Positions 34,582-43,655 of a stretch of DNA of 64,000 bases are shown here, piece by piece. The notes below the pieces were generated by a model. That model was not told where the DNA came from. It was given only the letters and a program-made list of their open reading frames with translations, and ran no database searches. Made by a program: the position numbers and the translations under genes. The stretch is from NCBI GenBank assembly GCA_029582165.1, contig CM055880.1, positions 6,882,001-6,946,000 of the forward strand. Direction: 5' to 3'. This DNA is from Portulaca oleracea. Its lineage: Eukaryota; Streptophyta; Magnoliopsida; Caryophyllales; Portulacaceae. Numbering within the stretch: position 1 is the first letter of the stretch; every line of letters starts with the position of its first letter.

Positions 34582-35757
34582 TGGTTAGGTTTGATATAAC
34601 TCTCCCAACTTATCCTAAGGTCCTGTAAACTTCGCAGGTAGGTAAATATCTACCAAAATTTACTAAAAATTATCAAAAGTTACTGAAATTTACCAAAATT
34701 CACCAAAAATACAAAAATTTACATTTGAGCAATTATTTATTTATTATTATATTTTTTACCTTTGTGTCTTCTATTTTCTAATTACTGATTTATTATTTTT
34801 AAATTTTTGAATTTTTTATTTTTTATTAATTTTTTTAGTTTTTATTTTTACTTTTAATAATTTTCTATATTTTTTATTTTTTTAATTTTAACTTTTAAAA
34901 TTTTAAAGTTTTAAAATTTCAATTTTCAATTATAAAATTTTTTAATTTTTTAATTTTTTAATTTGTAAATTTGTAAATTTTCTAATTTTTTAATTTTTTA
35001 ATTTTTTACTTTTTTATTTTTTAATTTTTTAATTTTTTTAATTTTTTAATTTTTTAATTTTTTAATTTTTTAATTTTTTAATTTTTTAATTTTTTAATTT
35101 TTTAATTTTTTAATTTTTAATTTTTTAATTTTTTAATTTTTAAATTTTTAAATTTTTTAATTTTTTAATTTTTTAATTTTTTAATTTTTTAAATTTTTAA
35201 TTTTCTAAATTTTTAATTTTTGTTTTTTAATTTTTTATTCTCTATTTTTTATTTTTTAATTTATAATTTTTAATATTAAATTTTTTAATATTTTAATTTT
35301 AATTTTTTAATTTTAGTTTTTTTTAACATTTAATTTTTAATTTTTTATTTTTAAATTTTTAAATTTTTAATTTTTGAATTTTTATTTTTTATTTTTTATT
35401 TTTTTTATTTTTATTTTTTAGTGTTTAATTTTTTAATTTTTTAATTTTAAATTTAAATTTTTTTACTTTATTATTTATACTTTTAATTTTTTATTTTTTA
35501 TTTTAAATATAAATTATTTTATTTTAAATTTTAAAATTTAAAATTTAATATTTAATATTTTTAATTGTTAATTTTTCAATTTTTTATGTTTGATTTTGTA
35601 TTTTTTTTATTTTTTAATTTTTAAAAACTTTGTTTTCCTAAAAAACATAACACAATTTCCTAAAAAAAACATCCACTCTAAAAATACGGTTTCCCAAAAA
35701 AATCATTACTTATCCTAACTTATCCCAAATTATCTTAATTTATCCATCCAAACCTGA
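34582..35757. repeat. T-rich low-complexity block, possibly inside an old MITE-like element
   Basis: From about 34740 to 35640 the plus strand is almost entirely A and T, with T far in excess. It includes a tandem array of AATTTTTT units at about 35010-35200. The flanks carry repeats of ACCAAAATTTAC (34650-34720) and TTATCC (35706-35745). The outer phrases TTTGGTTAGGTTTGAT and CCATCCAAACCTGAAAAC are loosely inverted, so the whole may be one element. There is no gene. Confidence 0.45.
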
Positions 35758-36136
35758 AAACAACTCAACCAAAAAACAAGGCTTTTTTGGCTTATTGAAG
35801 TGTCAAATAGGTTCTTTGGGTATTTCGTAAACCTATTTTGTTGGTTGTTTAATCTCAATTACCCAATTTTCAATAGGCTAACTAGCGCAGCCTATTGAAA
35901 ATGACACATTATGTAAAAGATCATTTAATACAGACATTTAAATTTACACATATATTATCCTAAAAGTATTATTTATACAGGGGTATAAATGAAATTTCAA
36001 CAAATAATCTTTTAGGAAAAAATTTCACGACAAAGGTATAATGTAAATAAACTTTTACCTTACATTTCATAAAAAATATAATTTTATAATATTTATTAAA
36101 TTTATTTATCTATAAAAGAGTTAGTAAAATATAGTA
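35758..36136. other. Intergenic AT-rich DNA
   Basis: No feature recognised. Confidence 0.4.
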
Positions 36137-36351
36137 CTACCTCCGTCCCTAAATAATTATCCATTAGACTATACTTTGACCGTTGATTACTCACAAATTC
36201 CAATGAGTTACAATATTAAATTATCGCCATTAGAAATATATTGTACTAAAAATTATAATGATATTAATTTTATATTGTAACTCATTATAATTTGTGAGTA
36301 ATCAACTGTCAAAATTTAATCTAGTGGATAATTATTTAGGAATAGAGGTAG
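36137..36351. mobile_element. Stowaway-type MITE (family B)
   Basis: Ends CTACCTCCGTCCCTAAATAA and its near complement, flanked by TA on both sides. The arms pair over about 75 bases (TTGACCGTTGATTACTCACA with TGTGAGTAATCAACTGTCAA). Same family as the copy in P450 intron 1. Confidence 0.75.
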
Positions 36352-36369
36352 TACTACTATTAGAGTATT

Positions 36370-36725
36370 ATAAATTAGGGTTTTTGGATGCTAATATACT
36401 GAATTTTTGGGTATTGGACAATAATGCATTGAACTATAACCTTGGACAATAATGCACTGTACTTTGGGGGGTGTTGAACAATAATGCACTTAGTATGATT
36501 TTTGCAATGGCTAACTTGGTGGCAATCCTATGTAGCGGGTGGAAGAGATGAATTGGTGCAAAAATATTTGTCTTCTCGGTCTGTCACGTAAGATTGTCAT
36601 CAAGTCTCGAGTGCATTATTGTCCAACACCCCTCAAAGTTCAGTGCATTATTGTCTAAGGTCAAAGTTCAGTGCATTATTGTCCAATAGTCCAAAAATTT
36701 AGTATATTAACGTCCAAAATTCCCA
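36370..36725. repeat. Inverted repeat built from AATGCACTGAAC words
   Basis: Left part: GGACAATAATGCATTGAACT and GGACAATAATGCACTGTACT. Right part: AGTGCATTATTGTCCAACAC and AGTGCATTATTGTCCAATAG. Together they form a foldback of about 350 bases whose ends (GGGTTTTTGGATGCTAATAT and its partner near 36700) are loosely inverted. Probably a MITE; no target duplication was established. Confidence 0.5.
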
Positions 36726-38800
36726 TAAATTAAAGGCGATAAATTATAAGGAAATGAGAGAGTAAGTTGATGCAGTGGTAGGAGCACGTGATGTGACCGA
36801 GCATTAATATGTGCAGCCTTGAATGATAAATCCAACGGTTGGTTGGTGTTGTTTGGTGATTCTTTACCACTTTCTTTGCACGCACCTTCCTTTCCCTTGT
36901 TTTGTGGGAATCTTGCTGTGTGTTGAGTTTCTTCATCACTTCATAAACAAATTTCACATCCACAACCAAACAAATTACTCACTATAATGACGACAAACAG
37001 AAAATTGTGATGTTGAGATACGCCTACACCCGCTAATTTCATGATTAACTACTTTCTCCATGGCCACTAATTTCATCATTATTTATTCTATGCTACATGC
37101 ATGTATGTATATATACTAGGTTGTTGGAGCCTAAAGTTATTTATATGACAAAATACATTACTATTTGTTACCAAAATTTTTTTTTCGATTATGGCAAGTC
37201 AAAGGCTTAAAGGTTCACCGAATACAACAAAATCGCAATACAAAACAATAAACATCTCACATCAAAAGACACATTTCTGCGAAGAAACAGCTAAACATAA
37301 GAAATACAGCAAAGATTAACTACAACCAAAACACTTTCCCAAACGATAACGATCACAAAAGAACAGCTTCACTTGGGTGAGTCATCGAGGAATCTCACGC
37401 CTATATCCTTGCCAATAATCTTTTTCCTGCGCTCAACCTCGGCATCAATATCATCAAGAATGTCATCTTCCAAATTGTTTGCGCGTCTCGTCTTCCTAAC
37501 CTTCCGTCCTCTCTTTATATCATATGGTTTGAATTGGTAAACTCTTTTAGAGATTGAATATTAAATTCCATGCATCTATACCAATCTTTTCCTCTCTTTA
37601 TATCAAACTTAAAAATAATAATATGTCATCGTCATTAAAAGAAGGTACTTTTTCAATTAAAAATGAAGAAAAATTAAATATTTGAACTTATATCATATAA
37701 ACCTATTGTTTTGCAATGTAGTGCATTTCATTAAATAATCATCTTAATTCATATTAATTATATATGATAAAGAATTGTGGTTATTGTGTGTATATTTATA
37801 AGAATCTTGATTTTTATTGGTAGCATGTCAATTTCAAATAGAAGTCTATGTGTAGTGTGGGCAATGACATTAGCAAACTTATGACTTGCACTAAACAACA
37901 ATATATTTTCCCTTCCTATCCGTATAAAATTTAATTAGATCACTGCTATGTTTGTTTGACTTTTGCAATGTCATAAAAAATGATTTCACTGTACCATTTG
38001 GAAAATGAATAGTGAATTGGTGATTCAGACCACATTCACTGAAAAAGAATGAGTCAAGGTGGGTGACATACTAATTGCTTGTCAAATTCATGGTAACTAC
38101 AATTTATTAAAATTTATCAGTTTTTGTCTAAAATTATCAAATGTGGTCACATGTGAAAAGAGTTAAGAATATTTAGGCACATCAATCAGTTGTTCATCGG
38201 TTAAAATCGAAACGAGTCGAAAAAACCGATAACCGAATCGAAAAGTGTCAGTTAAAACTGAAAATTGAATAAAATTACCTGAATCGAACCGAATACTTTT
38301 GAACGTCATTTCCATATTTTACTAATCTATTGCTCTAAGTCTTTTTTCGAATAAGATCCGAATAAACAAAATAAGAACCCTGTTCGATTTTTTCGGTTTG
38401 TATTCGGTTGTGAACCGAATAAAGTGGAAACCGAACAAACCGTTCGATTTTTCAGTTCAAAACCGAACAATGTACAACCATAATTTCTATAGAGTAAGGT
38501 TGTTAGAATCGGGATCCTAACTCGGATCCATGGGGCAGTCAGGATCGGAATTAACCCATGTAGGATTGTGGATAGTAATGTAGATAGTAGAATTACATCG
38601 GGACGCATCATAGAATCATAGGATTGTAGATCATGATCGAGATTTTAATAAGTATGCTATAAAGAACGAGTATACATGGCTAGGTACAAACCGTACAATG
38701 CATGAATGCCTAGATAGATACCGAGTTTTGTACCCATGAACTTATTATCAAATTTATTTATTTTTACTCTTTTCCTTTAAGGAAAAAAATCTTCTTTCTC
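36726..38800. other. Intergenic DNA with one coding-like fragment
   Basis: Mostly featureless AT-rich sequence. The fragment at 37369-37540 is listed separately. A stretch at 38200-38470 is a degenerate repeat of ACCGAATCGAA/CCGAACAAA words. Confidence 0.4.
37369..37540 (-). pseudogene. Unrecognised coding-like 3' gene fragment
   Basis: The minus strand carries about 55 codons without a stop, encoding a charged peptide: basic RGRKVRKTRRANN, acidic LEDDILDDIDAEVE, then RRKKIIGKDIGVRF and DDSPK before TGA at 37371-37369. The base composition is much less AT-rich than its surroundings. What follows on the minus strand looks like a 3' UTR. I do not recognise the family. It may be the end of a captured or truncated gene, or of a transposase-linked protein. 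Confidence 0.3.
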
Positions 38801-38809
38801 CTCATTTTA

Positions 38810-39055
38810 TCTGTCATCTAATCTACACGTTAATACAGCCAAACTTTACAATTTTTGACAATTAATTTTTCAATATATACAATATTTGATTATGTTAGAG
38901 TACTTTCATCAGGTTAGTAATGAAAAATACTATCGTAAGAATACAACATTGTATTTTTTTAATAAAATATTATGTGAAAAGTTATTGGTTAAAGAAAATA
39001 TTAAAAACCGTAATATAATTTATTAAGTGATGGATAAAATAAGAATGATGGAGTA
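38810..39055. repeat. Remnant of Stowaway-type MITE family A
   Basis: Internal phrases (TTCAATATATACAATATTTG, GTAATGAAAAATACTATCGT, ATTATGTGAAAAGTTATT, AAAAACCGTAA) follow the order of the intact MITE at 20264-20520. The terminal repeats are eroded. Confidence 0.55.
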
Positions 39056-39146
39056 TTGTACGATGGTGGTGATTAACTCCAAAACCGTTATTCCCTTCGT
39101 TCCATATTATCTGTTGACTATCGCGGTTTCTAACATCAATAATTAA

Positions 39147-39338
39147 GGGCCTGTTTGGTGAGCATAAAAGGAATGGAATAAGTCAGGAATGGGTTCTAAT
39201 TCCTGTTTTTGCTGTTTGGAGAACTGTTACTGGAATGGAATAGCAATCCCTAGGGATTTGCTATCCCTCCCAAAGAGGGGGATTAGAACCCTCCCAAATA
39301 TTGGGGGAATTGGCTATCCCCTTTCTTCCATGATGATG

Positions 39339-39376
<38 letters not shown>

Positions 39377-39959
39377 TTAATAACTAATAATCAATAATCA
39401 ATAAAAAAATAAATTTTTTTAATAAAAATATTAATTAATATTAATTAATATTAACAAAAGTTAATAATAAACAATTAATAATAATTGATAATCGATAATA
39501 AATATTAATATTAATAATTAGTAATTAATAATTTAATATTAATTACTAATTATTATAATTACTTAATAATAATAATTTATAATAATTAATAAATAATATA
39601 ATAAATAATATATAGCAAATAAAAATAATATTAATTTATGATTGATACTAATTAATAATGGTAACAATATTAATAATAATTAAAAAATATAAATATTAAT
39701 AATTATTTAAATTAATAAACAATAAATGTTAATAATTATAAATTAATAAACAATAAATAATAAATAATAAATCAAAATAAATAAATTATTATTATTGATT
39801 TATAATTTATAATTATTAAAAAAAATAATGAATAAATATCTTTGATTCCATTCCTCTGCTCACCAAACACTTTCACTTTGGGGTTCTGATTCCATACCCA
39901 ACCCCCCATGGTTCTAATTTCATACCCAATCCATCCCACTTTTATCTCCAAACAGGCCC
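39147..39959. mobile_element. Harbinger/Tourist-type element with TAA target duplication
   Basis: Terminal repeats GGGCCTGTTTGG and CCAAACAGGCCC are perfect inverted 12-mers, flanked by TAA on both sides (39144-39146, 39960-39962), the PIF/Harbinger target. Sub-terminal regions also pair loosely (GGAATGGAATAAG, TTGGTATGG-type words). The 450-base middle is almost pure A/T with ATA/AAT runs. There is no transposase. 813 bp. Confidence 0.8.
39338..39376. repeat. (ATA)n microsatellite in the Harbinger-type element
   Basis: About twelve ATA units, with looser AT-rich triplet sequence running on to about 39830. Confidence 0.9.
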
Positions 39960-40379
39960 TAATTGATGATTTCTCATATGATGTTTTATTAACAATTTCA
40001 GTACTATACTTTTAAGATAGTGTTTTTCGTACGAATTTATTGATTGTAATTTTTTATAACAAAATATTGTATACATTAAGCATTTACAACCAAAATTTTT
40101 ACCCGCTTGCTTTTCGTCGCCCCCCTTTTTACTATTGTCGCCCACCTTTCGCATAATATTTCCAACCCACGCCCTTGAACCTCATAACTTCACTCTTCAC
40201 TCTCTCTACTTTATCTTTCTAAAACGCTCAACCAACTACCACCACAAACCACCCTCATATCGGGATTGAATCGACGAATTTCAGTTATGAATTTGTGTTT
40301 TGAATTTGTGGTTTTATATTTTTTAGTTTTGAAAAATGAAGAAATAAACAATATTAATAACAATAAAAATATTATTATT

Positions 40380-40650
40380 AATAACAATAATAATATTAAT
40401 AAACATAACCATAATAATATTAATAACAATATTAATATTAATAAAATTAATATTTAAAAAAAAAAAATTCCATTCATTTAGCCGCTGGCGCCGTTGCCTA
40501 GATCCCGCACGCGGCGCATTGCCGGGATCTGGCGCACGGCGCGTATGCTTGCCGCGTGCGTTTGTCGCGGCTTTTTTCTTTTTTAAATATTAATTTTATT
40601 AATATTAATTATTATTATTGTTATATTTATTAATATTGTTATTGTTATGT
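40380..40650. repeat. Stem-loop 1: AT-rich arms, CpG-rich tip
   Basis: AATATTAATAAAATTAATAT followed by TTAAAAAA on the left pairs exactly with TTTTTTAA and ATATTAATTTTATTAATATT on the right (28 bases). Looser pairing of AATAATATTAATAAC-type repeats extends outward for roughly 60 more bases. The tip (about 40473-40572) holds GGCGCC, GATCCCGCACGCGG, CGCACGGCGCG and GCCGCGTGCG, with smaller palindromes of its own. Confidence 0.7.
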
Positions 40651-40834
40651 TTATTAATATTGTTATTGTTATTTTTATTAATATTATTATTGATAATACT
40701 TGTTATTAATATTATTATTATTGTTAAAGACATTGATAATACAATTATAATTAACGACATTGATTACCTTAATAATATTAACATAAATAAATAAATAATA
40801 TTTTTTTTCATAAACAATAATATTAACATTTTAT

Positions 40835-41035
40835 AAAAAAAAATTTAAAAAAAAATAAAAATCAAAAATTTCCGGAAAATTGCTGGTTGATCCGCTGCAT
40901 CGCCGCATAAACGCGCGTCTTGGCGAAGCGCTGTGCCAAGACGTTATGCATGGCATACGCCACCGATCCGCGCGGCAAGGCAATTTTCCGGAAATTTTTG
41001 TTTTTTATTTTTTTTTTAAATTTTTTTTTTTACAA
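40835..41035. repeat. Stem-loop 2: AT-rich arms, CpG-rich tip
   Basis: AAAAATTTCCGGAAAATTGC (40864-40883) and GCAATTTTCCGGAAATTTTT (40980-40999) are perfect inverted 20-mers. Pairing extends outwards through TAAAAAAAAATTT/AAATTTTTTTTTTTA for about 35 more bases. The 96-base tip contains CGTCTTGGC...GCCAAGACG, itself a small hairpin, and many CpG. Confidence 0.75.
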
Positions 41036-41275
41036 ACTAACCTCTTGTTCTTCACTTGAATTACCACTTTCTATCGACATTTTAGGTTAAATTTCAATAA
41101 CGAATCAAAATTTTAGAGAGAGAATGTGAGAGGAGAGTGAGAGGATGTGAGTTAGAGAGAAAGTGGGTTGAAATATAGTAAGGGCAAAAACGTCTTTTGG
41201 GGCGGCATTAGTAAAAGGGGCGTGATCGCTTCAATTTTAAAGTCGGATGACACAATTTTCAAATCGAATGGAGTA

Positions 41276-42600
41276 ATTCACATGTGTTGTTTTTTCAAAC
41301 AATGGTGGACTAATTTTCCAGGTTGAGTTGTTGGGTAAGCTATCAAAGCCCAATTAAAAGTCCACTGAAACGTCCAAGTGGCCCATCTCTTCATCTAAAG
41401 TGGATCAACTTTTGGAACAAATATTTGCACAACCATTCTATTTTTCTTTTTCCTTTTCTTCATTTTTTTTTGCACATGAGATTATTTCTATAATTCTATT
41501 ATGATTCGAATTTCCTTTCCCCTTATTCCCCTTTCTCCATCCATATCCTCACAAGAACAATTGCCATGAGATATGGTAATGGATCGAGGTAAAAAAAAAA
41601 TTATATTATTATATTTATATACATATATTCATAATCTCTCTTTTTTTTTATGGAATATTCATAATCTCTCTTTGAAAGTGTATAGACAATTAAACATGAT
41701 AATCTGAGAAATATAATTCAATTTTCATCCAAACTCGGCCACCAAATATGGTTGTTATGTGAGTAATTACTTATTTATTAGCACTTTTTCTAAAAAATAT
41801 AAAGATTGGTTATAGTTTAATAATAATAATAATAATAATAAATATATTAAATTCAAACAAATTTAGTTGACCCGACTCAACCTTGAAAAGGAAGATGTGC
41901 CAGATGAATTGTAAAGATTTCATTCTCCCTTTCACTATAAAAGATTTTCTTAGGTGGCATTTCCACTCCCATTAAGCAAAGTTTAGTGGTGATGATACGT
42001 GTATCGCCCCAAGACATTAGTTAAGTGTCTTGTTCTATATAAAATTAATACTTATTATCATTTTTAACCTCAATTTTTTGACAGATACTGATAATTATCA
42101 ATTATAAAAAGCTTTGAATGTGTTGGCTTCGCCAACAATTAAAGTTGACACCCTAACGAATGAACCACATCGGTTGGGCATATTTTAGACGCTTTTTTGT
42201 AAATTTTAAAAAATATAGATAAAAGTGTGATTTTGTACAATTTATATATATTATTATAGTTATAGAAGTCAATCATGTAAGTTTTTTCCAATTTAATTTA
42301 CAAATATATAAATTTTCTATAATGACAAAACACATAATATGTGTCTTGCACAAGTCATTTATATTTTCGCTCCCTTTAACCTTTCTTCCCATAATTGTAT
42401 AGGAAGCAACTCTGAAAAATGATTGGATTTGCACCGACAATTCTAGAAATTAATAATTATTCTGCTGCATTGTTGTTTATTATTTTAGGAGGGGGGCTAA
42501 AAACATGAAACTGCCTATTATTTTGTTGCTCCACCCCTCCCAAAAAAAAAATGGAATTTAAAGTTATTCTTCATTGGGTGCATATTAGCAATGTAGCATG
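41276..42600. other. Intergenic AT-rich DNA upstream of the chromovirus
   Basis: No gene is recognised. An (ATA)n run lies at about 41817-41842, and a short duplicated phrase (TTCATAATCTCTCTTT) occurs at 41628 and 41656. Confidence 0.4.
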
Positions 42601-42605
42601 GAATC

Positions 42606-42875
42606 TGATATGGGTAAAACAAATTAACTGATTTGTGAATTGGCAGCTGAGGTGGCAAGTTGTTATAACAAAATAATGAATGGTTGTTATAGCTTTTTGG
42701 CAAGAGTTTTTCTATAAATGAAATTCTATCATGTACTGCTGAAGGCAACGAAATACAAATACACAATATCAATTTCCATCACTTCTCTCTCTTTTCCGCA
42801 TTTTTTCTCTTGATTGTTATAGCTACTCGAGAGGGCCTTTCACCATTGACGTGCACCTCTCCTCGAGCTATATCA
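42606..42875 (+). repeat. 5' LTR of the chromovirus
   Basis: Starts TG, ends CA, directly before the tRNA-Met-type primer site. The phrase TCTATAAATG at 42712 may be its TATA element. Confidence 0.93.
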
Positions 42876-42933
42876 TTGGTATCAAAGCTATACGAGCAAA
42901 CTGGGGGTTTCAACTAGGAGAAAAACAGAACAA

Positions 42934-43645
42934 ATGGGGAATCTTGAAGAATTGATGAAAAATCTAATGGCGCAACAAGCAGAGATGATGAAGCAATTTG
43001 CTGAGCATCGTAATGACCTGGCGGTTCAACAGCAATTACTCGGCAATCTGTCACACCGATTGGATGAATTTGAGAGAGGTAATCCCAATACCCCTCCCAG
43101 GCAAGATGGTTCTGGTAGTCATGGTAGTAAAATTGGAGATATTGAGTATGGGGTATCTCGAATGATGCATGCAAATCCACGAATTGAATTTCCTACTTTT
43201 GATGGTCATAATGTGCGTAACTGGATCAAAAAATGTGTGCGATATTTTTCCCTTTTGTAAAGTGTCTGATGAGCAACGAGTGGATTTAGCATCTATGTAC
43301 TTAGTGGGAAAAGCTGAATTGTGGTATAGCAGTTATTCTGTGGGAAGGAGGAATGTTGAATGGGAGGATTTTGTTGCTGATGTATGTGCAAGATTTAGGG
43401 ATGATGGGGGTTCGCGAGTGGTCGAGGAATTTAACAAGCTGCAACAAATATACTTTGGGTCATTAGAGGAGTATGTGGATAAATTTGAGGAACTTAGGGC
43501 CCTTATGTTGATGAAAAATGTAGTGCTGCCTGATTCCTACTTCCTTGACAGCTTTGTGGGAGGATTACAACCTGAACTCAAATCATTTGTACGAGCTTTC
43601 AAACCAACTACACTGACCGAAGCCAATAGAATATGCTAGATGTCA
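42934..43645 (+). pseudogene. Chromovirus gag, two frameshifts
   Basis: It starts MGNLEELMKNLMAQQAEMMK, a coiled coil. The capsid domain (IEFPTFDGHNVRNWIKKC, then LASMYLVGKAELWYSSY) continues in the next frame because of one extra T in a T run near 43252. A second frame change near 43630 leads into the nucleocapsid/pol frame (EYARCQEETVSALRVKAP). The zinc motif CYYCDKPFERGHIC is just downstream at about 43850. Each shift fits a one-base insertion. Confidence 0.85.
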
Positions 43646-43655
43646 AGAAGAGACA

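Larger units (their letters stand above)
40101..41230. mobile_element. TIR element with two stem-loops carrying CpG-rich tips
   Basis: The terminal parts are imperfect inverted repeats: CGCCCCCCTTTTTACTATTG then TTTCCAACCCA on the left; TGGGTTGAAATATAG then TTAGTAAAAGGGGCG on the right. Inside are two consecutive inverted repeats whose arms are A/T only and whose centres are about 100 bases of very GC-rich DNA (about 40473-40572 and 40884-40979). No open frame with a family signature is present. End type suggests a Mutator-like or unclassified MITE; the target duplication could not be fixed. It sits inside the split Stowaway. Confidence 0.6.
39091..41273. mobile_element. Stowaway-type MITE (family A) split by two later insertions
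   Basis: Three pieces, 39091-39146, 39960-40100 and about 41230-41273, line up in order with the reverse complement of the intact family A MITE at 20264. They contain CGTTCCATATTAT, then TATACTTTTAAGATAGTGTT TTTCG, then GACACAATTTTCAAATCG...GGAGTA. The outer ends abut TA (39089-39090, 41274-41275). The gaps are filled by the elements at 39147-39959 and about 40101-41230. Confidence 0.7.

Noticed and set aside
34335..34599. Small frames in the CT/GA-rich segment upstream of the T-rich block
   Set aside because: Low-complexity translation (poly-Ser/Pro or Arg/Lys/Glu) without any family feature.
39338..39840. CRISPR-like or satellite array from regular ATA/AAT repeats
   Set aside because: Simple triplet slippage inside a transposon; no unique spacers and a eukaryotic context.
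40211..40457. Frames encoding poly-Asn/Ile or poly-Leu near the stem-loop element
   Set aside because: Products of AAT/ATA triplet runs, not proteins.
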